A stretch of 38,684 bases of DNA from Minisyncoccota bacterium (GTDB taxonomy: Bacteria > Patescibacteriota > Minisyncoccia > Phycocordibacterales > JACOZG01), in the NCBI GenBank assembly GCA_020057185.1, contig JAGVGK010000007.1:1-38684 (forward strand), given 5' to 3'. Positions 15,429 through 24,186 of the stretch are shown here, in pieces. The translations under genes and the position numbers were made by a program. A model generated the notes under the pieces. It worked only from the letters and a program-made list of their open reading frames with translations. It did not search any database and was not told the origin of the DNA. Numbering within the stretch: the first letter of the stretch is position 1; each line of letters starts with the position of its first letter.

Positions 15429-16924
15429 AATTTCAATTGCGTGCGGCGCCAAAGCCAAAAATAGCCGGTATAAATGAGGAGAACTAAAATAAATGGGAAA
15501 GTGCTAAGCGAGAGTCCAGCACCGGGAAGAGCGGTGGCCGTGGAAGCAACGGTCAGAATATAAGTGGCCAGAAGATAACCAAGTGGCGCGACAAGATAAG
15601 TTAAAGGTGAAAAAATTAAACCGGCTAAACCAATTATCGCCGTGAGGAGCATTGTGAATGGAACGAACGGCACAACCAAAATGTTAGTCACTAAAGCATA
15701 AATCGGCACTTGCCCCATCACCCAAAGAAGCCACGGCAAGACGGCGAGTTGGGCGGCAATGGTCGTCGTAATTGTACCACGAAGTCCGAGGGTCGCGGGA
15801 ACGAAATTGAACCACCGTTCGATCAGTGGCGCGCCATAAATCAAACCGGCTGTCGCGAGACAAGAGAGTTGGAAGCCGATGTCATTAACTAAAATTAAAG
15901 GATTGATAATCACCATCACGATCATCGCCGTGACCAGCGCGCGACCGGCGTCATAACTTCGGCCAGTCAAACGCGCGAGAATAACGATAATCGCCATCAC
16001 CGCGGCGCGGATCACTGACGCGCCCCCGCCAACCATTAACGCGAAAAAAATAATCGCGAGTACCGCCAAACTAAGTGCGAGCGTGCGCCGAAGGCGCAGA
16101 GCGGTAAAAAGCCAAGCGATGCCGACGCCGATAATTGTCAGATTGTAACCGGAGAGAACAACGAGATGGATTAGGCCGGCGCGCCGAAACCGTTCCTGCC
16201 AAACTTCTCCCAGCGAACGTTTGCCACCGACCACGAGACCACCTAAAAGCGACGCCTGTGGTTCGGGTAGTGCTTGACCGAGTTGATTTAGAAAGGCGGT
16301 TTTGAACGCGAAAAGTGATCCCACTAATTTTACGCCACGATTCTCATTTAAGAATTCAATTTGGGGTTGGTACATAATCGCGCCGATACCGCGAGCGTGG
16401 AGATAAGCTGGATAATCAAATATTCGTCCCGCCTTGCCGTCGGGCAGGCCCATATCAGTCTCGAAAGTTTTCGGTGCTTCCGGTTTTCCAATTACTCGCA
16501 ATCGATCACCATAATGATAAATTGGGAAAAGAGGAACGATAAGAAGTAACTGACCGTCGCTCCCGTCGGGGCGGAAAGTGAGCCGAGTGTCGCGATCGCG
16601 CTCGTCGGGTTCATCGGTCACTGTTCCCTCGGCAGAGACCATTTGTTTTTCTAAACTTGAATGTGGTAATCTCACTTCATACGATTGCTCGGTTAAACCG
16701 GTCGAGATAAAACCGAGGGTAAATGCGAGCAAGCCAGCGCTGATTGATAAAAATATTTTCCGGCGATTAGGCGAAACAACACTCCAGAGACCAAAGACGC
16801 CGGCGAGAAGAAGGGACAAATACCAAATCGAGCCTAAAATATTTCCGGCGAGCGAAGCGAGCAATACGCCGGCGAAAAAACCAAGGACGAGCGGGCGGAG
16901 AAGTGGCGCGAGAAAGTTATACAC
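15425..16924 (-). CDS. comEC: ComEC/Rec2 DNA-uptake channel (membrane part)
   Basis: Polytopic membrane protein of 499 residues that would form the inner-membrane DNA channel in natural transformation. It has N-terminal membrane helices, an OB-like soluble part (about residues 90-190) and the Competence domain with GLVVGGKRSL, HLVVLSGYNLTII and the NDIGFQLSCLATAGL block. The MBL domain that is usually fused at the C terminus is a separate downstream gene. The start is a GTG; no better ATG is evident. A GC-rich palindrome (16431-16449) encodes an extra loop of about 9 residues (MGLPDGKAG) before GRIFDYPAYL. Together with the pilus operon it suggests competence. Confidence 0.92.
   Translation of the reverse strand: MYNFLAPLLRPLVLGFFAGVLLASLAGNILGSIWYLSLLLAGVFGLWSVVSPNRRKIFLSISAGLLAFTLGFISTGLTEQSYEVRLPHSSLEKQMVSAEGTVTDEPDERDRDTRLTFRPDGSDGQLLLIVPLFPIYHYGDRLRVIGKPEAPKTFETDMGLPDGKAGRIFDYPAYLHARGIGAIMYQPQIEFLNENRGVKLVGSLFAFKTAFLNQLGQALPEPQASLLGGLVVGGKRSLGEVWQERFRRAGLIHLVVLSGYNLTIIGVGIAWLFTALRLRRTLALSLAVLAIIFFALMVGGGASVIRAAVMAIIVILARLTGRSYDAGRALVTAMIVMVIINPLILVNDIGFQLSCLATAGLIYGAPLIERWFNFVPATLGLRGTITTTIAAQLAVLPWLLWVMGQVPIYALVTNILVVPFVPFTMLLTAIIGLAGLIFSPLTYLVAPLGYLLATYILTVASTATALPGAGLSLSTFPFILVLLIYTGYFWLWRRTQLKL
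16431..16449. repeat. GC-rich imperfect palindrome inside comEC
   Basis: GCCTTGCC-GTC-GGGCAGGC folds with a single-base bulge and encodes residues about 160-166. It looks like a small in-frame insertion between conserved segments and is similar in style to those in rpmB and recJ. Confidence 0.45.
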
Positions 16925-16928
16925 AGTG

Positions 16929-16956
16929 TTGTATTTTTAATAATCTTACCTATAAT
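16929..16956 (+). promoter_or_regulatory. Promoter of the arginine decarboxylase gene
   Basis: TTGTAT (16929-16934), a 16-nt spacer and a perfect TATAAT (16951-16956). The -10 box ends 8 nt before the ATG at 16965, so the mRNA is predicted to be leaderless. Confidence 0.6.
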
Positions 16957-16964
16957 AAATCGGT

Positions 16965-17549
16965 ATGCAATTAGTCGCCTCAAAAATGTTTCTCACCAAA
17001 GGCGTCGGCGTCCATAAAGACAAGCTCGCTTCATTCGAGCTCGCGTTACGGGATGCGGGCGTAGAACATTGTAATCTCGTGCTCATCTCGAGTATCTTTC
17101 CTCCCGGCTGTAAAAAAATTAGCAAAGAAGAAGGCGTAAAATTACTGAAGCCCGGACAAATTGTTTTTTCGGCTTATGATCGCAATGCCACCAGCGAACC
17201 GAATCGCCTCATTGCCGCGTCGGTTGGGGTCGCTATCCCCGCCGACCCGACTCAACATGGCTATCTCTCGGAACATAATTCTTTCGGCGAGAGCGATCAA
17301 AAAGCTGGTGACTACGCTGAAGATCTCGCCGCTTCTATGCTCGCCACCACTTTAGGCATTGAGTTTGATCCCAATCAAGCCTGGGACGAACGAGAACAAC
17401 TTTATAAAATAAGTGGCAAAATTGTCCGCGCCACTAATGTGACGCAATCGGCGATCGGCAATAAAGACGGTTTTTGGACGACCGTCTTCGCCGCCGCCGT
17501 CTTCTGCGATTACACCTCGCTTACGACTAATAACGGAACTACAATTTAA
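16965..17549 (+). CDS. pdaD: Pyruvoyl-dependent arginine decarboxylase
   Basis: Enzyme converting arginine to agmatine, an early polyamine step. The 194-residue product carries the self-processing site [13 protein letters not shown]; cleavage between Ser42 and Ser43 would generate the pyruvoyl group of the larger subunit. Further family motifs are [12 protein letters not shown], the loop with [19 protein letters not shown] and [15 protein letters not shown]. The length matches the family. It stands alone with its own promoter and ends convergently on the RNase H gene with a 4-nt overlap. No other polyamine genes are in the window. Confidence 0.9.
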   Translation: MQLVASKMFLTKGVGVHKDKLASFELALRDAGVEHCNLVLISSIFPPGCKKISKEEGVKLLKPGQIVFSAYDRNATSEPNRLIAASVGVAIPADPTQHGYLSEHNSFGESDQKAGDYAEDLAASMLATTLGIEFDPNQAWDEREQLYKISGKIVRATNVTQSAIGNKDGFWTTVFAAAVFCDYTSLTTNNGTTI

Positions 17550-17995
17550 AACAGTGCCTGCTTCGGCTTCTTTTCCCCTTCATCCATGGCTTGGTTGGCG
17601 AGTTGGTCGGCGTGGTGATTCTGTTCGCGTGGGATGTGGGTGAAAATAAGGTGAGGAAAAGTAGCGACGCGGGCGTTCCAAATTTTCATAAAAAGAGGTT
17701 GCAGTGTTTTTTCTATAATCTGGTATTTGCCTGAAAGTTGTTTAGCCACTAGTTCACTATCGAGGCGAAACTCGATTGCGCTCGCTCCCGCTCGCGCCTT
17801 CCCCACCGCTTTTTTAATTATCTCAAGACCAAGAATCACCGCTTGATATTCGGCTTCGTTATTCGTCATCACCCCAAGCGCGCGATGAGCTTCGCGTAAA
17901 ACTTTTCCCAACCCGTCCGTCACTACCGCGCCGGCGCCAGCCGAACCTGGATTCCCCCGCGATCCCCCATCGGTATAAATAATAAACTTTTCCAT
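17546..17995 (-). CDS. rnhA: Ribonuclease HI family protein
   Basis: RNase H-fold nuclease of 149 residues. Catalytic acids lie in [11 protein letters not shown] (Asp at about residue 8), NNEAEYQAV (Glu), [10 protein letters not shown] (Asp) and the C-terminal HHADQLAN (Asp). The [11 protein letters not shown] ending is typical of the RnhA type that degrades RNA in RNA-DNA hybrids. It starts 7 nt after the long surface-protein gene, and AGGAAATG gives a plausible Shine-Dalgarno. It lies in the recJ-18003-rnhA direction. Confidence 0.92.
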   Translation of the reverse strand: MEKFIIYTDGGSRGNPGSAGAGAVVTDGLGKVLREAHRALGVMTNNEAEYQAVILGLEIIKKAVGKARAGASAIEFRLDSELVAKQLSGKYQIIEKTLQPLFMKIWNARVATFPHLIFTHIPREQNHHADQLANQAMDEGEKKPKQALF

Positions 17996-18002
17996 TTCCT
18001 AT

Positions 18003-21000
18003 TTATCCCGCGCGTGCTTGTAAGAGAACAAGCAATTGTTGGAGTAATTTAAGTAGAAGTTGTTTGAGTTGAAGAATGAGCGCCTGCCGAGCGGCGGGAG
18101 TTAGGGGTGGTTGAAGCGCGGTTTGAGAACTCGCGATTGGTGTGATGGTGACAGTCACCGGCCGAGCGTAGTTGCCAGACCGATCGTAGGCGTAGAGCGT
18201 GTAATAATAAAGTTGACCGCTGATGAGATTGGCATCGGTGAACGAAGGACCAAGACCGTCGTAAGCCACTTGGGCTTGAGAGAGATAACGAGGATTGCCG
18301 GGCGCGGTAATGGTCGGTAAAGGAACAATGCTTCGCAAAATCAGCACCCGAACAAAATCCGAATTGGCGGGATTCTTCCATGTGAGAATAATTCGAGCTT
18401 CAGAACTAGTGGCGATCGTAACACTGGTGGGGAAACTAGGCGGAGTACGATCATGGGAAGTTGAACCCCCACCACCACCCGGTGCCTCTGGTGATTCGGC
18501 GGTTGTGGTGGCTGAAACAAGATTAGAAAGAGGCGAGATACTCCCCGTCGCCAACAAACTCTTGATCGCCACTTGATAAGTCTTACCCGGCGAGAGATCA
18601 ACGAGAGTGTAGGTTTCAGCCGTGCCGGGAAGTGCCGGCGTTGGTTCACCGGAAGCTTGAGCGACCGCGGTTGAATCCCAATTCTCGTCTGTAATTTGAT
18701 CGCGAGAATAACGAAGGTCGTAAGCAGCGACTGCCTCCGATGACCGATTCGTGGAATTATGAGGTGCGGCCCAAGTGAGTGTCGCTGACTTCTCGGCGGT
18801 GGATACAGTCCGCAAGTTGACGATTGATTCAGGTCGGATCGGGGTAGGATCAGGACCGGGAATAATAGGAGTAATTGGTTCAATGGGCGCGGGGCCGAGT
18901 GGCGTATCGTTTGGAATAAATTGAATCGCGTCAATTTTTCCAGAGGTCGTATCGAATCGGATCGTGCCTCGTTGATACTTCCTGATCCACACCTTGCCTT
19001 CTTTATGAGGAGATTCTAAAGGCATTCCTAAAGTAAAATTATAAATTGCATAATCTCTCATTGGCAGTTGATATTCTGCTCTATTAATATAAACATGAGT
19101 TTCATCATTTGCCACTAAATGCAACCACAGCCAGACATCTTCCACAAAATCGCTGTCTGAATCTAGTCTCGGGTCAACTGAAACTACATGAATCAATTCC
19201 TTCCCATGGCTTTTTAATTTGTTAGTCCAATTAAGATAAAATTCGACATTTCCGGAATATCCATCTTTATAAAAATAATTTTCATTCATCATCATATCAA
19301 AAACAGAATATTTCCCTTGCCGATCGATCTCATTTAACAAGACCAACCCTACCTGCGGACCATCCCTGAAATTATTAAGAATGATTCCACTGTTATATCT
19401 CCCTAACCTATCCGGTCTTATTTTTACTTCATTAAGAATCTCAATCATGTGATTTGCCCATATTTTCATCTGTTCTTCCTTTGTTCCAGGAGAAACATAA
19501 TGCAAGGTGTTAGTTGTATTAAAAAATTCCAGGTCCTCTCCCCCGATATCGTCCATAAACAAAGTCGGGGTATTGAAAAGACTTTGCCTCATTAAAGAAT
19601 ACCTTACGGCGTACTCTCGGACCGCCGGCGTATTGAAATTAAAGAAAAATCTTGTTGGCCAGTTATCTTTCCAATAACTTAAAGGATAGACAATGGTCTT
19701 TCCATTTTGATAATCGGCCAGTGAGCTATCTGGTGTGGGATTATTATTACTATCTAAAATGACCTCTCCATTGGCATCTAACATCACCCCGTACTTCAAA
19801 TCGGGTTCATTGGGAAACATTTCTTCATGGATTTTTTCAATATCTATTTTTTGGATCTTGTCTTGAGAGATTAAAGTCGTTCCGGGAGGAAATAGAGCAT
19901 TCAATTCTGAAGGGTTCATCATCACCGCAAACGAAGATAACGCCGTCACTTTGTCTATTTCTGCATGTCCAAGAATAGTCGTAAATGAAATGTAACTATA
20001 AATCTTCAAATCTTTGTAAGGACTTACTCCGATTATAAAATCAACTTTCCCTTTAGGCAGTGGTTCAGCACTGTCATCTTTATAAAATCTAACTTCATAA
20101 AACTTAAGATTTTCTGAAAATTCGTTACCTTCTGGCGGTTCCGGAATGGTAACCAACAAATTATTTGACAAAGCGGAAACATTACCAGCCGCGTCTTGGC
20201 TTTTGATCGCCACATAATAAGTGCCGGGGGCTAAGTTGGAAAGAAGATAAATTTCCACGGTCCCTGGGGCGCGAGGCGTTGGTTCGTCGGTCACTTCTGT
20301 CGCCCGCGACCAACTACTATCGGTGATCGGATCGCGAGCGTAACGAATGTCGTAAGAAGTCACCATGCCCGAGGTTGGATCACTGCTGTCTTCATAAGGC
20401 GCGCGCCAGTTCAAACCCGCTTGACCGTTCGGATAGGTGCCAGTGAGTTTCAGGTCGGTGATGGTTTGGGGTGGGGTGGAGTCGGAGGGTAGTGGGAGTG
20501 GCTCCACTGGCGCTATTTCGGCTGGTATCAGGGGCGCCGGGCATGCCGGCAAACGGAAAACACGATCGGGGGCAGACAAGAGTTCATTGGCGCGAGTGAC
20601 ATCAGTTTGATCGAAAACCTCGTCGCGGTTGACGTCAGTTTTCCAGAGTGGTTGAGTCGCGCCTTCGGTCGTGCCAACCCAACTATTAAGCCGACCGATA
20701 TCTGCCGAAGTGGCAAACCCATTCTGATCCACATCGCCGGGCAAGAAGCCGAGACAGACGGAGGAGTTGGTAGGTTTGTGAGTAACGGTAAATCGTTCGC
20801 CGGGAATAATCCGACGCGATAAAATCACGAAGGGTTTAGCGGGACTGCCACTGATTCTGGAAATCGCAAGATCATCGGGCGAAGTTTGGGTGGTTGCCAC
20901 CGTCACACTGTAATTACTGGCATTATCCCAATCGCTTCCGAGATCAGCGGAAAACGAGAGAGTTGCCGTGCCAATTCTGGTGTTGTTTGCATCCCGCGCG

Positions 21001-21191
21001 TCCACAGCCTTGTCGGGCGGATCGGACGAGAGAAGGGTGGGGGGAGGCGAGAGTGGGGTGGCGACAAGAAATGGAGTAGGCACCACGATCGGAACTAATT
21101 GTTGATTAAGAAAAGTGAATCCAACAATCACCACGAGACCGAGGATAAAAATTAATTGTGGCAGGCGAATTTTATCAGTCATAATTCTCAC
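18003..21191 (-). CDS. Large mosaic surface protein: dockerin-like repeats, FN3 domains, glycosidase-like core
   Basis: Exported protein of 1062 residues with an N-terminal membrane anchor (about 10-30). About residues 150-210 hold two dockerin-like calcium loops (GDVDQNGFATSADIGRLN and TDVNRDEVFDQTD). A fibronectin type III domain (about 240-350) is followed by a core of about 400 residues (355-750) with NWPTRFFFNFNTPAVREY, a TLFMDDIGGED motif and an ending LGMPLESPHKEGKVW, recalling TIM-barrel putative glycosidases (GHL15-like). Two more FN3 domains and a Leu/Gln-rich tail follow. The core is visibly more AT-rich than its flanks. The start is GTG at 21191 or ATG at 21182. It lies 6 nt after recJ. 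Confidence 0.8.
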   Translation of the reverse strand: MRIMTDKIRLPQLIFILGLVVIVGFTFLNQQLVPIVVPTPFLVATPLSPPPTLLSSDPPDKAVDARDANNTRIGTATLSFSADLGSDWDNASNYSVTVATTQTSPDDLAISRISGSPAKPFVILSRRIIPGERFTVTHKPTNSSVCLGFLPGDVDQNGFATSADIGRLNSWVGTTEGATQPLWKTDVNRDEVFDQTDVTRANELLSAPDRVFRLPACPAPLIPAEIAPVEPLPLPSDSTPPQTITDLKLTGTYPNGQAGLNWRAPYEDSSDPTSGMVTSYDIRYARDPITDSSWSRATEVTDEPTPRAPGTVEIYLLSNLAPGTYYVAIKSQDAAGNVSALSNNLLVTIPEPPEGNEFSENLKFYEVRFYKDDSAEPLPKGKVDFIIGVSPYKDLKIYSYISFTTILGHAEIDKVTALSSFAVMMNPSELNALFPPGTTLISQDKIQKIDIEKIHEEMFPNEPDLKYGVMLDANGEVILDSNNNPTPDSSLADYQNGKTIVYPLSYWKDNWPTRFFFNFNTPAVREYAVRYSLMRQSLFNTPTLFMDDIGGEDLEFFNTTNTLHYVSPGTKEEQMKIWANHMIEILNEVKIRPDRLGRYNSGIILNNFRDGPQVGLVLLNEIDRQGKYSVFDMMMNENYFYKDGYSGNVEFYLNWTNKLKSHGKELIHVVSVDPRLDSDSDFVEDVWLWLHLVANDETHVYINRAEYQLPMRDYAIYNFTLGMPLESPHKEGKVWIRKYQRGTIRFDTTSGKIDAIQFIPNDTPLGPAPIEPITPIIPGPDPTPIRPESIVNLRTVSTAEKSATLTWAAPHNSTNRSSEAVAAYDLRYSRDQITDENWDSTAVAQASGEPTPALPGTAETYTLVDLSPGKTYQVAIKSLLATGSISPLSNLVSATTTAESPEAPGGGGGSTSHDRTPPSFPTSVTIATSSEARIILTWKNPANSDFVRVLILRSIVPLPTITAPGNPRYLSQAQVAYDGLGPSFTDANLISGQLYYYTLYAYDRSGNYARPVTVTITPIASSQTALQPPLTPAARQALILQLKQLLLKLLQQLLVLLQARAG

Positions 21192-21197
21192 TGATTA

Positions 21198-22988
21198 TTA
21201 TACACCAGAATCAGTTAAGCGACAGTCAATAATCCGCAGACGGAGTTCGGCGCGACCGCGGAAATAAGATTGTTCGAGCGTCGCGACGAGATCAATCGGT
21301 TGGCCAGAAATTAAAACTGAACCAAAATGGACCGGCGTCATAAAAAAACCAATCGCTCGCCGAGAAATCTCGCCGTCAGTGAGTGTCAGCTCTAAATGAG
21401 TCCGATCTTTGCCAAATAATTTCGCCGTGACCGACGGGATATTTCGAAAAAGAAAAATTGGTTTGGGATTCTCAAGACCAAAAGGGCCGAGTCGATCAAG
21501 TAGTCGAGCCGTATCCATCGCCACCGCGGTCAGCGGGAGTTCGGTGTCCCAAATTAATTCTTCTTCAGTCGTCTCGATCCCCAACTCCCGATAAGCTGTC
21601 GTTAATCGTTCCGACAACTCACCCGCTCGACTGGCGACAAGCGAAAAACCGCCCGCATTGATATGACCGCCAAAATTGATGAAAAAATCAGCCCCACCGG
21701 CCGAGCGCATCAACTCGACCACATTAACCGAACCAGTGGCGCGGCAAGAACCTTTGATCTCGCCGTGACCATTCTTGGACCAGAGAAAAACCGGCCGGTG
21801 ATATTTTTCCACCAGACGACTGGCGGCAAGCCCTAAAACGCCAAGCGACCACGATGGATCACCGCAAACCAACACACTGTCCGGCGTATCATTCGCCGCG
21901 ACCAACGCTTCGACCGCGAGAAGCACTGCGTTCACGGATGCTCGTCGAGCGTGATTATTGCCTTCCAAAATGTCGGCCAGTGTCTCGGCCTCGGTCAGAT
22001 CAGTGGTGGTAAGCAAACGATAAGCCTGCGAACCATGCGCCATGCGACTAGCGGAATTTAATCTTGGCCCAATGAGAAAAGCAATATCATCCACCGTAAT
22101 CATCGGTTGATGAAGTTTGAGCGCGCGACAAAGAGCGACTAGCCCGAGTCGAGGTGATTTCCGAAGCACCATCAAACCGAAATGAACCAGCGCGCGATTC
22201 TCACCAGTCAGTGGCACCATATCGGCGACCGTGGCGATGACGACGAGATCAAGCAACCACTTTTCCCAGCCTTCACTGACTGAAGCAACTGAAAAATTTT
22301 CGTCGGCGTCGGAGCCCGCCAGCAGGTGGGTAAAGCCGCGAAAATTCTTCAGTTGCGTAAGTAGCGCCTGTACTAACTTGAACGCCACACCGGCACCACA
22401 CAACATTTTGTATGGATACTGATCATCCAATCTTTTAGGATTAAGAATGGCGAAAGCCGGCGGGAGTATTTCGGGTACCGTGTGATGGTCAGTGACAATA
22501 ACCTCGAGGCCCAGCGAGTTGGCAAGCGTGATCTCGAGCTGATTGCTCACCCCACAATCAACAGTGATGATAAGTGAAGCGCCGGTTTGGGCAAAAGCGG
22601 TAATCGCTTCCGAATTAAGCCCGTAGGCCTCTTCGTGTCGATCGGGAATATAAACTTCGTAATTCGAATAATTAATTTTATTAAAAAAAGAAGCCAACAC
22701 GACGGCGCCAGGAATCCCGTCGGCGTCGTAGTCGCCGAAAATAATAATTTTCTCACCCGCTTCGACCGCCCGTTTAATCCGCTCAACTGCGCGAGCCATA
22801 TCGCGCATCAAGAAGGGATCATGGAGATCGCGTTCGTAATCTGGGGTGAGAAAAGAACGCGCGGATAACTCGTCAACAAAACCGCGCTGATGAAGAAACG
22901 GTCGAAGCAGTTCGGGAAAATTAGCGAGCGCCGTATGGGCGCTCGGGGGTATTGCTTCACGCTTCCGCCAATTTCTCATCGACTTCAT
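21198..22988 (-). CDS. recJ: Single-stranded-DNA exonuclease RecJ
   Basis: 5'-3' ssDNA exonuclease for recombination and mismatch repair. The 596-residue product has the DHH-family motifs: FGDYDADG (residues 84-91), [10 protein letters not shown] (141-149), TDHH (166-169) and the C-terminal DHHA1 motif [11 protein letters not shown]. An OB-fold region follows ([17 protein letters not shown]). A small GC-rich palindrome encodes THLLAG (about 220-225) in a loop that looks inserted. TAAAAT lies 9 nt before the ATG. It is divergent from the HIT gene and probably cotranscribed with the next gene. Confidence 0.95.
   Translation of the reverse strand: MKSMRNWRKREAIPPSAHTALANFPELLRPFLHQRGFVDELSARSFLTPDYERDLHDPFLMRDMARAVERIKRAVEAGEKIIIFGDYDADGIPGAVVLASFFNKINYSNYEVYIPDRHEEAYGLNSEAITAFAQTGASLIITVDCGVSNQLEITLANSLGLEVIVTDHHTVPEILPPAFAILNPKRLDDQYPYKMLCGAGVAFKLVQALLTQLKNFRGFTHLLAGSDADENFSVASVSEGWEKWLLDLVVIATVADMVPLTGENRALVHFGLMVLRKSPRLGLVALCRALKLHQPMITVDDIAFLIGPRLNSASRMAHGSQAYRLLTTTDLTEAETLADILEGNNHARRASVNAVLLAVEALVAANDTPDSVLVCGDPSWSLGVLGLAASRLVEKYHRPVFLWSKNGHGEIKGSCRATGSVNVVELMRSAGGADFFINFGGHINAGGFSLVASRAGELSERLTTAYRELGIETTEEELIWDTELPLTAVAMDTARLLDRLGPFGLENPKPIFLFRNIPSVTAKLFGKDRTHLELTLTDGEISRRAIGFFMTPVHFGSVLISGQPIDLVATLEQSYFRGRAELRLRIIDCRLTDSGV
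22315..22330. repeat. Small GC-rich palindrome inside recJ
   Basis: CCCGCC-AGCA-GGTGGG (one G-T pair) is translated in frame as part of a loop in RecJ. It is short, and its assignment to the same class as the rpmB and comEC palindromes is tentative. Confidence 0.35.
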
Positions 22989-22997
22989 TATCTGATA

Positions 22998-23003
22998 ATT
23001 TTA
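22998..23003 (-). promoter_or_regulatory. -10 box of recJ
   Basis: TAAAAT on the minus strand ends 9 nt before the recJ ATG. It shares the short divergent region with the HIT promoter. Confidence 0.35.
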
Positions 23004-23006
23004 GCA

Positions 23007-23012
23007 TATACT
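23007..23012 (+). promoter_or_regulatory. -10 box 8 nt before the HIT gene
   Basis: TATACT ends 8 nt before the ATG at 23021, and no Shine-Dalgarno is present. A leaderless transcript is expected. This also supports the start at 23021 over the longer ORF. Confidence 0.5.
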
Positions 23013-23020
23013 TAACAATT

Positions 23021-23392
23021 ATGACTGACTGCATTTTTTGTAAAATAGTAGCCAAAGAAATTCCGGCGGAAATTGTCTATGAGGACGATAACTTCCTCGC
23101 CTTTCTCGACATCAATCCTCGTTCGCCGGGACATTGTCAAGTAATTCCCAAGCAACACTTCCGCTGGGTTTGGAATGTACCAAATGTCGGCGAATATTTT
23201 GAAGTAGCGAAAAAAATTGCCCTCGCGCAACAAAAATCTTTTAACCAAGAAGCAATCTGGTCGAGAATTATGGGTGATGAAATTACTCACGCTCATATTT
23301 GGATATTTCCACACGCCGAAACTATCGGTGATAAAAATGATTTCGCCGGCAACGCTGAAAAAATAAAAAACGCCCTCGCGCACCTTAAGTAG
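23021..23392 (+). CDS. HIT-family nucleotide-binding protein
   Basis: HIT-fold nucleotide hydrolase/transferase of 123 residues starting [20 protein letters not shown], the family opening with a CxxC pair. The start at 22952 in the ORF track lies inside recJ and is rejected. The active-site motif reads HAHIWIFP (residues 90-97): the first two histidines are present, but the third of the HxHxH motif is Trp94. The middle His, the usual nucleophile, is kept. The substrate is unknown. The 3' end overlaps a terminator for the opposite gene. Confidence 0.88.
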   Translation: MTDCIFCKIVAKEIPAEIVYEDDNFLAFLDINPRSPGHCQVIPKQHFRWVWNVPNVGEYFEVAKKIALAQQKSFNQEAIWSRIMGDEITHAHIWIFPHAETIGDKNDFAGNAEKIKNALAHLK

Positions 23393-23406
23393 GCAAACGA
23401 GGGCGT
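23370..23406 (-). terminator. Rho-independent terminator of the secreted-protein gene
   Basis: ACGCCCTCG (23370-23378) and CGAGGGCGT (23398-23406) form a 9-bp GC-rich stem. On the minus strand it is followed by TTTTTATTTTTT, a strong U-tract. It lies inside the last codons of the HIT gene. Confidence 0.85.
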
Positions 23407-23427
23407 GAATCTGAAAACGCAATGCAT

Positions 23428-24051
23428 CTAAGCAGCTGGTAAGAATAAACAGTAGCTTACTGATGCATGGGGAGACTCCGCCTCGATGCAGAACAAGGCG
23501 TCATCAGGACCATCACAAATAGTGACCTCCCAAGGGATGATGCCACCACCAATAGTAATGCAATGACCGCCTATAGTACCAGCAACCTGACCTGAATCAG
23601 ATTCATCAGTAGCACCATAGAACTGGAGTACTTGGGCATTTGTCATAGGTGTCGCCGGCAAAACAACATTGTCACCGGCAACTACAAGAAAAAGTGTATT
23701 CTCCGCATTGCCAACAGGTATCACCTTAAAACGGTGAACACCACGTTCTTTGGTGGCGAAGTATTCTCTCGCCGAATGCACCAGTTGTGCACAAACCCCG
23801 TCAACACAACCTTCTGTTGGTATTACAGAAGGTTGTCCTACCACCAGTGGTGGTGTATCGGGTAGATGTTGAGCCACCACAGCTTCGAGCATAGCATCCA
23901 TCTGATCAGAAAAGTCCAGACGTGATGTGCTCGCCCGCACGGGGCTTTTTTGTGGATCGTTGGCACGCTGCCCTAGTGCCGGAATCAGATACAACGCTCC
24001 CATCACCAGCACAAACACCGATCCAACCATCCAACTCTTCAAACTTTTCAT
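23428..24051 (-). CDS. Secreted or membrane-anchored hypothetical protein
   Basis: Product of 207 residues with an N-terminal signal or anchor (SWMVGSVFVLVMGALYLIPAL). The mature part contains six cysteines, including CVDGVC, CITIGGG and two near the C terminus, which could form disulfides outside the cell. I do not recognise the family. The ATG has a GGAG at 8-nt spacing and a possible promoter at 24108-24136, and the gene ends at a strong terminator, so it is a monocistronic unit with a conventional leader. Confidence 0.65.
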   Translation of the reverse strand: MKSLKSWMVGSVFVLVMGALYLIPALGQRANDPQKSPVRASTSRLDFSDQMDAMLEAVVAQHLPDTPPLVVGQPSVIPTEGCVDGVCAQLVHSAREYFATKERGVHRFKVIPVGNAENTLFLVVAGDNVVLPATPMTNAQVLQFYGATDESDSGQVAGTIGGHCITIGGGIIPWEVTICDGPDDALFCIEAESPHASVSYCLFLPAA

Positions 24052-24107
24052 AACACATTCTCCAGTTTGTCTCTTGGGTGACGAAAGAACGGTGACACAC
24101 CGATTCT

Positions 24108-24136
24108 TTATTTCTGCGTTTACATACAGATGTCAA
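24108..24136 (-). promoter_or_regulatory. Possible promoter of the secreted-protein gene
   Basis: TTGACA (plus 24131-24136), a 17-nt spacer and a weak -10, AAATAA (plus 24108-24113). The -35 is perfect but the -10 is poor. It predicts a leader of about 50 nt. Confidence 0.4.
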
Positions 24137-24186
24137 AGAACCAAGTTAACAACTAGTTTCATCCTATCCTCCCCTATCCTTCATTG

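Noticed and set aside
22952-23020. Upstream extension of the HIT protein
   Set aside because: It lies in the recJ 5' region and lacks family similarity; the -10 box supports the start at 23021.
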